Assembly: GCA_048268885.1 (NCBI GenBank)
Contig: JBLWUP010000008.1
Location: 62,001 to 126,000, forward strand
Length of the DNA stretch: 64,000 nt
Reading direction: 5' to 3'
Source of the DNA: Pelagibius sp048268885
Lineage (GTDB): Bacteria > Pseudomonadota > Alphaproteobacteria > Kiloniellales > Kiloniellaceae
Of this stretch, positions 62,479-64,000 are shown piece after piece. The position numbers were made by a program, and so were the translations under genes. The notes beneath the pieces were generated by a model. That model had not been told where the DNA came from. It saw nothing but the letters and a program-made list of their open reading frames with translations, and made no database searches. Each line of letters begins with the position of its first letter. Within the stretch, counting starts at the first letter, position 1.

Positions 62479-63309
62479 GTGACCATGGAGATCCGCCGTC
62501 TCACCGGCGCGCCCTTACCGGTTTCCCCCGCCGTGCGCGGTTCGGTGGTGTCACGTGACACCTCCCGCGGCGCGGTGTGGCGCGTGCCGGAGGAAACGCC
62601 CCTGGCGGTGCTGCTGAACGGCGAGTCCTTCGCGGTGATGATGGGGACGCCGGCGGACCTGGAAGATTTCGCCGTCGGCTTCGCGCTGACCGAAGGCATC
62701 GTCGACGATGTTGCCCAGGTGACGAGCCTGCGCATCGCCGAGGCCGCCGACGGGTTTTTGCTGAACCTGCGCCTCGACCCGGCCCGGGTCGCGGCGGTGG
62801 CCGAGCGCCGCCGCAGCCTGCCGGGCCGCGCCGGCTGCGGCGTCTGCGGCGCCCAGAGCATCGCCGCCGCCCTGCCGCGCCCGCCCAAGGTGGCCGGGCG
62901 CCTGCCTTCGATCGAGGCCCTGCAGGCCGCCTATGCGGCGTTGCCGGCGGTCCAGGCGATGAATGCCGAAAACTGCTCGACCCACGCCGCGGCCTTTTGC
63001 GATCTGGCGGGGCCGATCCTGCTGCTGCGCGAGGACATCGGGCGGCACAACGCCCTCGACAAGCTGGGCGGCGCCTTGGCGCGGGCGGGGCAGGACGCAG
63101 GCGACGGCTTCATTCTGCTGTCCAGCCGCATCAGCGTCGAGATGGTGCAGAAGGCCGCCGTGCTGGGGGCGCCCTTCCTGGCCGCCGTCTCCGCCCCCAG
63201 TGCGCTGGCGCTGCGCACGGCCAGCCAGGCCGGCATGGGGCTCGCGGGCCTGGCCGGCGACGACATCATGATCTTCGAGACCGCCTCGATTCAGGAGACT
63301 GCCGCATGA
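62479..63309 (+). CDS. fdhD: formate dehydrogenase accessory sulfurtransferase FdhD
   Basis: The 276-residue protein transfers sulfur to the FdsA molybdenum cofactor. It shows the canonical CGVCG loop in AGCGVCGAQS and VGRHNALDK-type DIGRHNALDKLGG. GTG 62479 has GGGGAG five bases upstream; ATG 62485 is an alternative. It overlaps fdsD by four bases. The divergent FdhD-like gene at 46868 differs by lacking the second loop cysteine. Confidence 0.95.
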   Translation: MTMEIRRLTGAPLPVSPAVRGSVVSRDTSRGAVWRVPEETPLAVLLNGESFAVMMGTPADLEDFAVGFALTEGIVDDVAQVTSLRIAEAADGFLLNLRLDPARVAAVAERRRSLPGRAGCGVCGAQSIAAALPRPPKVAGRLPSIEALQAAYAALPAVQAMNAENCSTHAAAFCDLAGPILLLREDIGRHNALDKLGGALARAGQDAGDGFILLSSRISVEMVQKAAVLGAPFLAAVSAPSALALRTASQAGMGLAGLAGDDIMIFETASIQETAA

Positions 63310-63517
63310 ACGCCGGGGAACTCGTCCGCATGGCCAACCAGATCGCCGACTACTACCAGGCCTATCCCGAGGCGGAGGCGGTGGCCGGCATCGCCGCGCA
63401 CATCCGCAGCTTTTGGGACCCGCGCATGCGCGACAGCCTGGACGCCCATCTGGCCGCCGGCGGCGCCGGGCTGAAGCCCCTGGTGCTCTCGGCTCTGAAG
63501 GATGCGCGTGAGCCCGC

Positions 63518-63521
<4 letters not shown>
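63306..63521 (+). CDS. fdsD: formate dehydrogenase delta subunit
   Basis: The 71-residue protein matches FdsD: it opens NAGELVRMANQIADYYQAYP and contains GIAAHIRSFWDPRMR. FdsD is a small subunit or assembly factor of the NAD-dependent formate dehydrogenase. Its ATG overlaps the fdhD stop, ending the operon, and its stop overlaps the convergent aminotransferase stop. Confidence 0.94.

Positions 63522-64000
<479 letters not shown>

Overview
The window is a high-GC (visibly about two-thirds G+C), densely coded stretch of a Gram-negative chromosome. The gene families point to an alphaproteobacterium, most likely of the Rhodospirillales or Kiloniellaceae type: the radC-map-sfsA neighbourhood, DUF1127 protein, GcvA-like LysR regulator, TAXI-type TRAP transporter, FdsGBA formate dehydrogenase, FadR-type GntR regulators and small SHOCT-like lipoproteins. 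The species assignment is inference only.

Layout. 1-9 kb is mostly housekeeping: purB (cut by the left edge), radC, a trypsin-fold protein with a small companion, map, sfsA, a lipoprotein, a CinA-type molybdopterin-binding-domain protein and pirin. 9.3-14.1 kb holds two large tandem paralogous exported proteins of an unrecognised cysteine-paired repeat family plus a small membrane protein. 14-32 kb is ordinary: methyltransferase, tRNA-Leu(UAA), LysR regulators, a globin, an SDR, TerC, ZntB, AbrB, HAD, argE, nadK, TauE, moaA and a PAS histidine kinase. 32.3-36.2 kb is a tightly overlapped four-gene operon (SET-domain protein, ThiF/E1-like enzyme, FeeM/LuxI-like acyltransferase, EamA exporter). 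It faces an ArsR-like regulator and has lower G+C than its surroundings; it is the best candidate here for an undescribed pathway.

36-48 kb mixes NlpC/P60, a multi-cluster ferredoxin, HxlR plus truncated haemoglobin, a GrdB-like protein, an AT-richer island with a Cys-rich orphan, an orphan solute-binding protein, an FdhD-like protein and mobA. At 48.5-50.4 kb an AT-rich segment carrying a PEP-CTERM protein separates intact mobA from a second, partial copy of its 3' two-thirds. 50.4-56.5 kb is a TAXI-TRAP uptake/FAH-family catabolic operon with a divergent GntR regulator and a helically phased set of CCAWT boxes. 56.6-63.5 kb is the NAD-dependent formate dehydrogenase locus (LysR regulator, fdsG, fdsB, fdsA, fdhD, fdsD), followed by an aminotransferase cut by the right edge.

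Molybdenum-cofactor functions recur across the window (moaA, mobA, two fdhD paralogues, fds genes, a multi-[4Fe-4S] protein), which fits formate oxidation as a significant part of this organism's energy metabolism. Coordinates of starts are chosen from Shine-Dalgarno context where visible; all family assignments are from reading motifs, not from searches.
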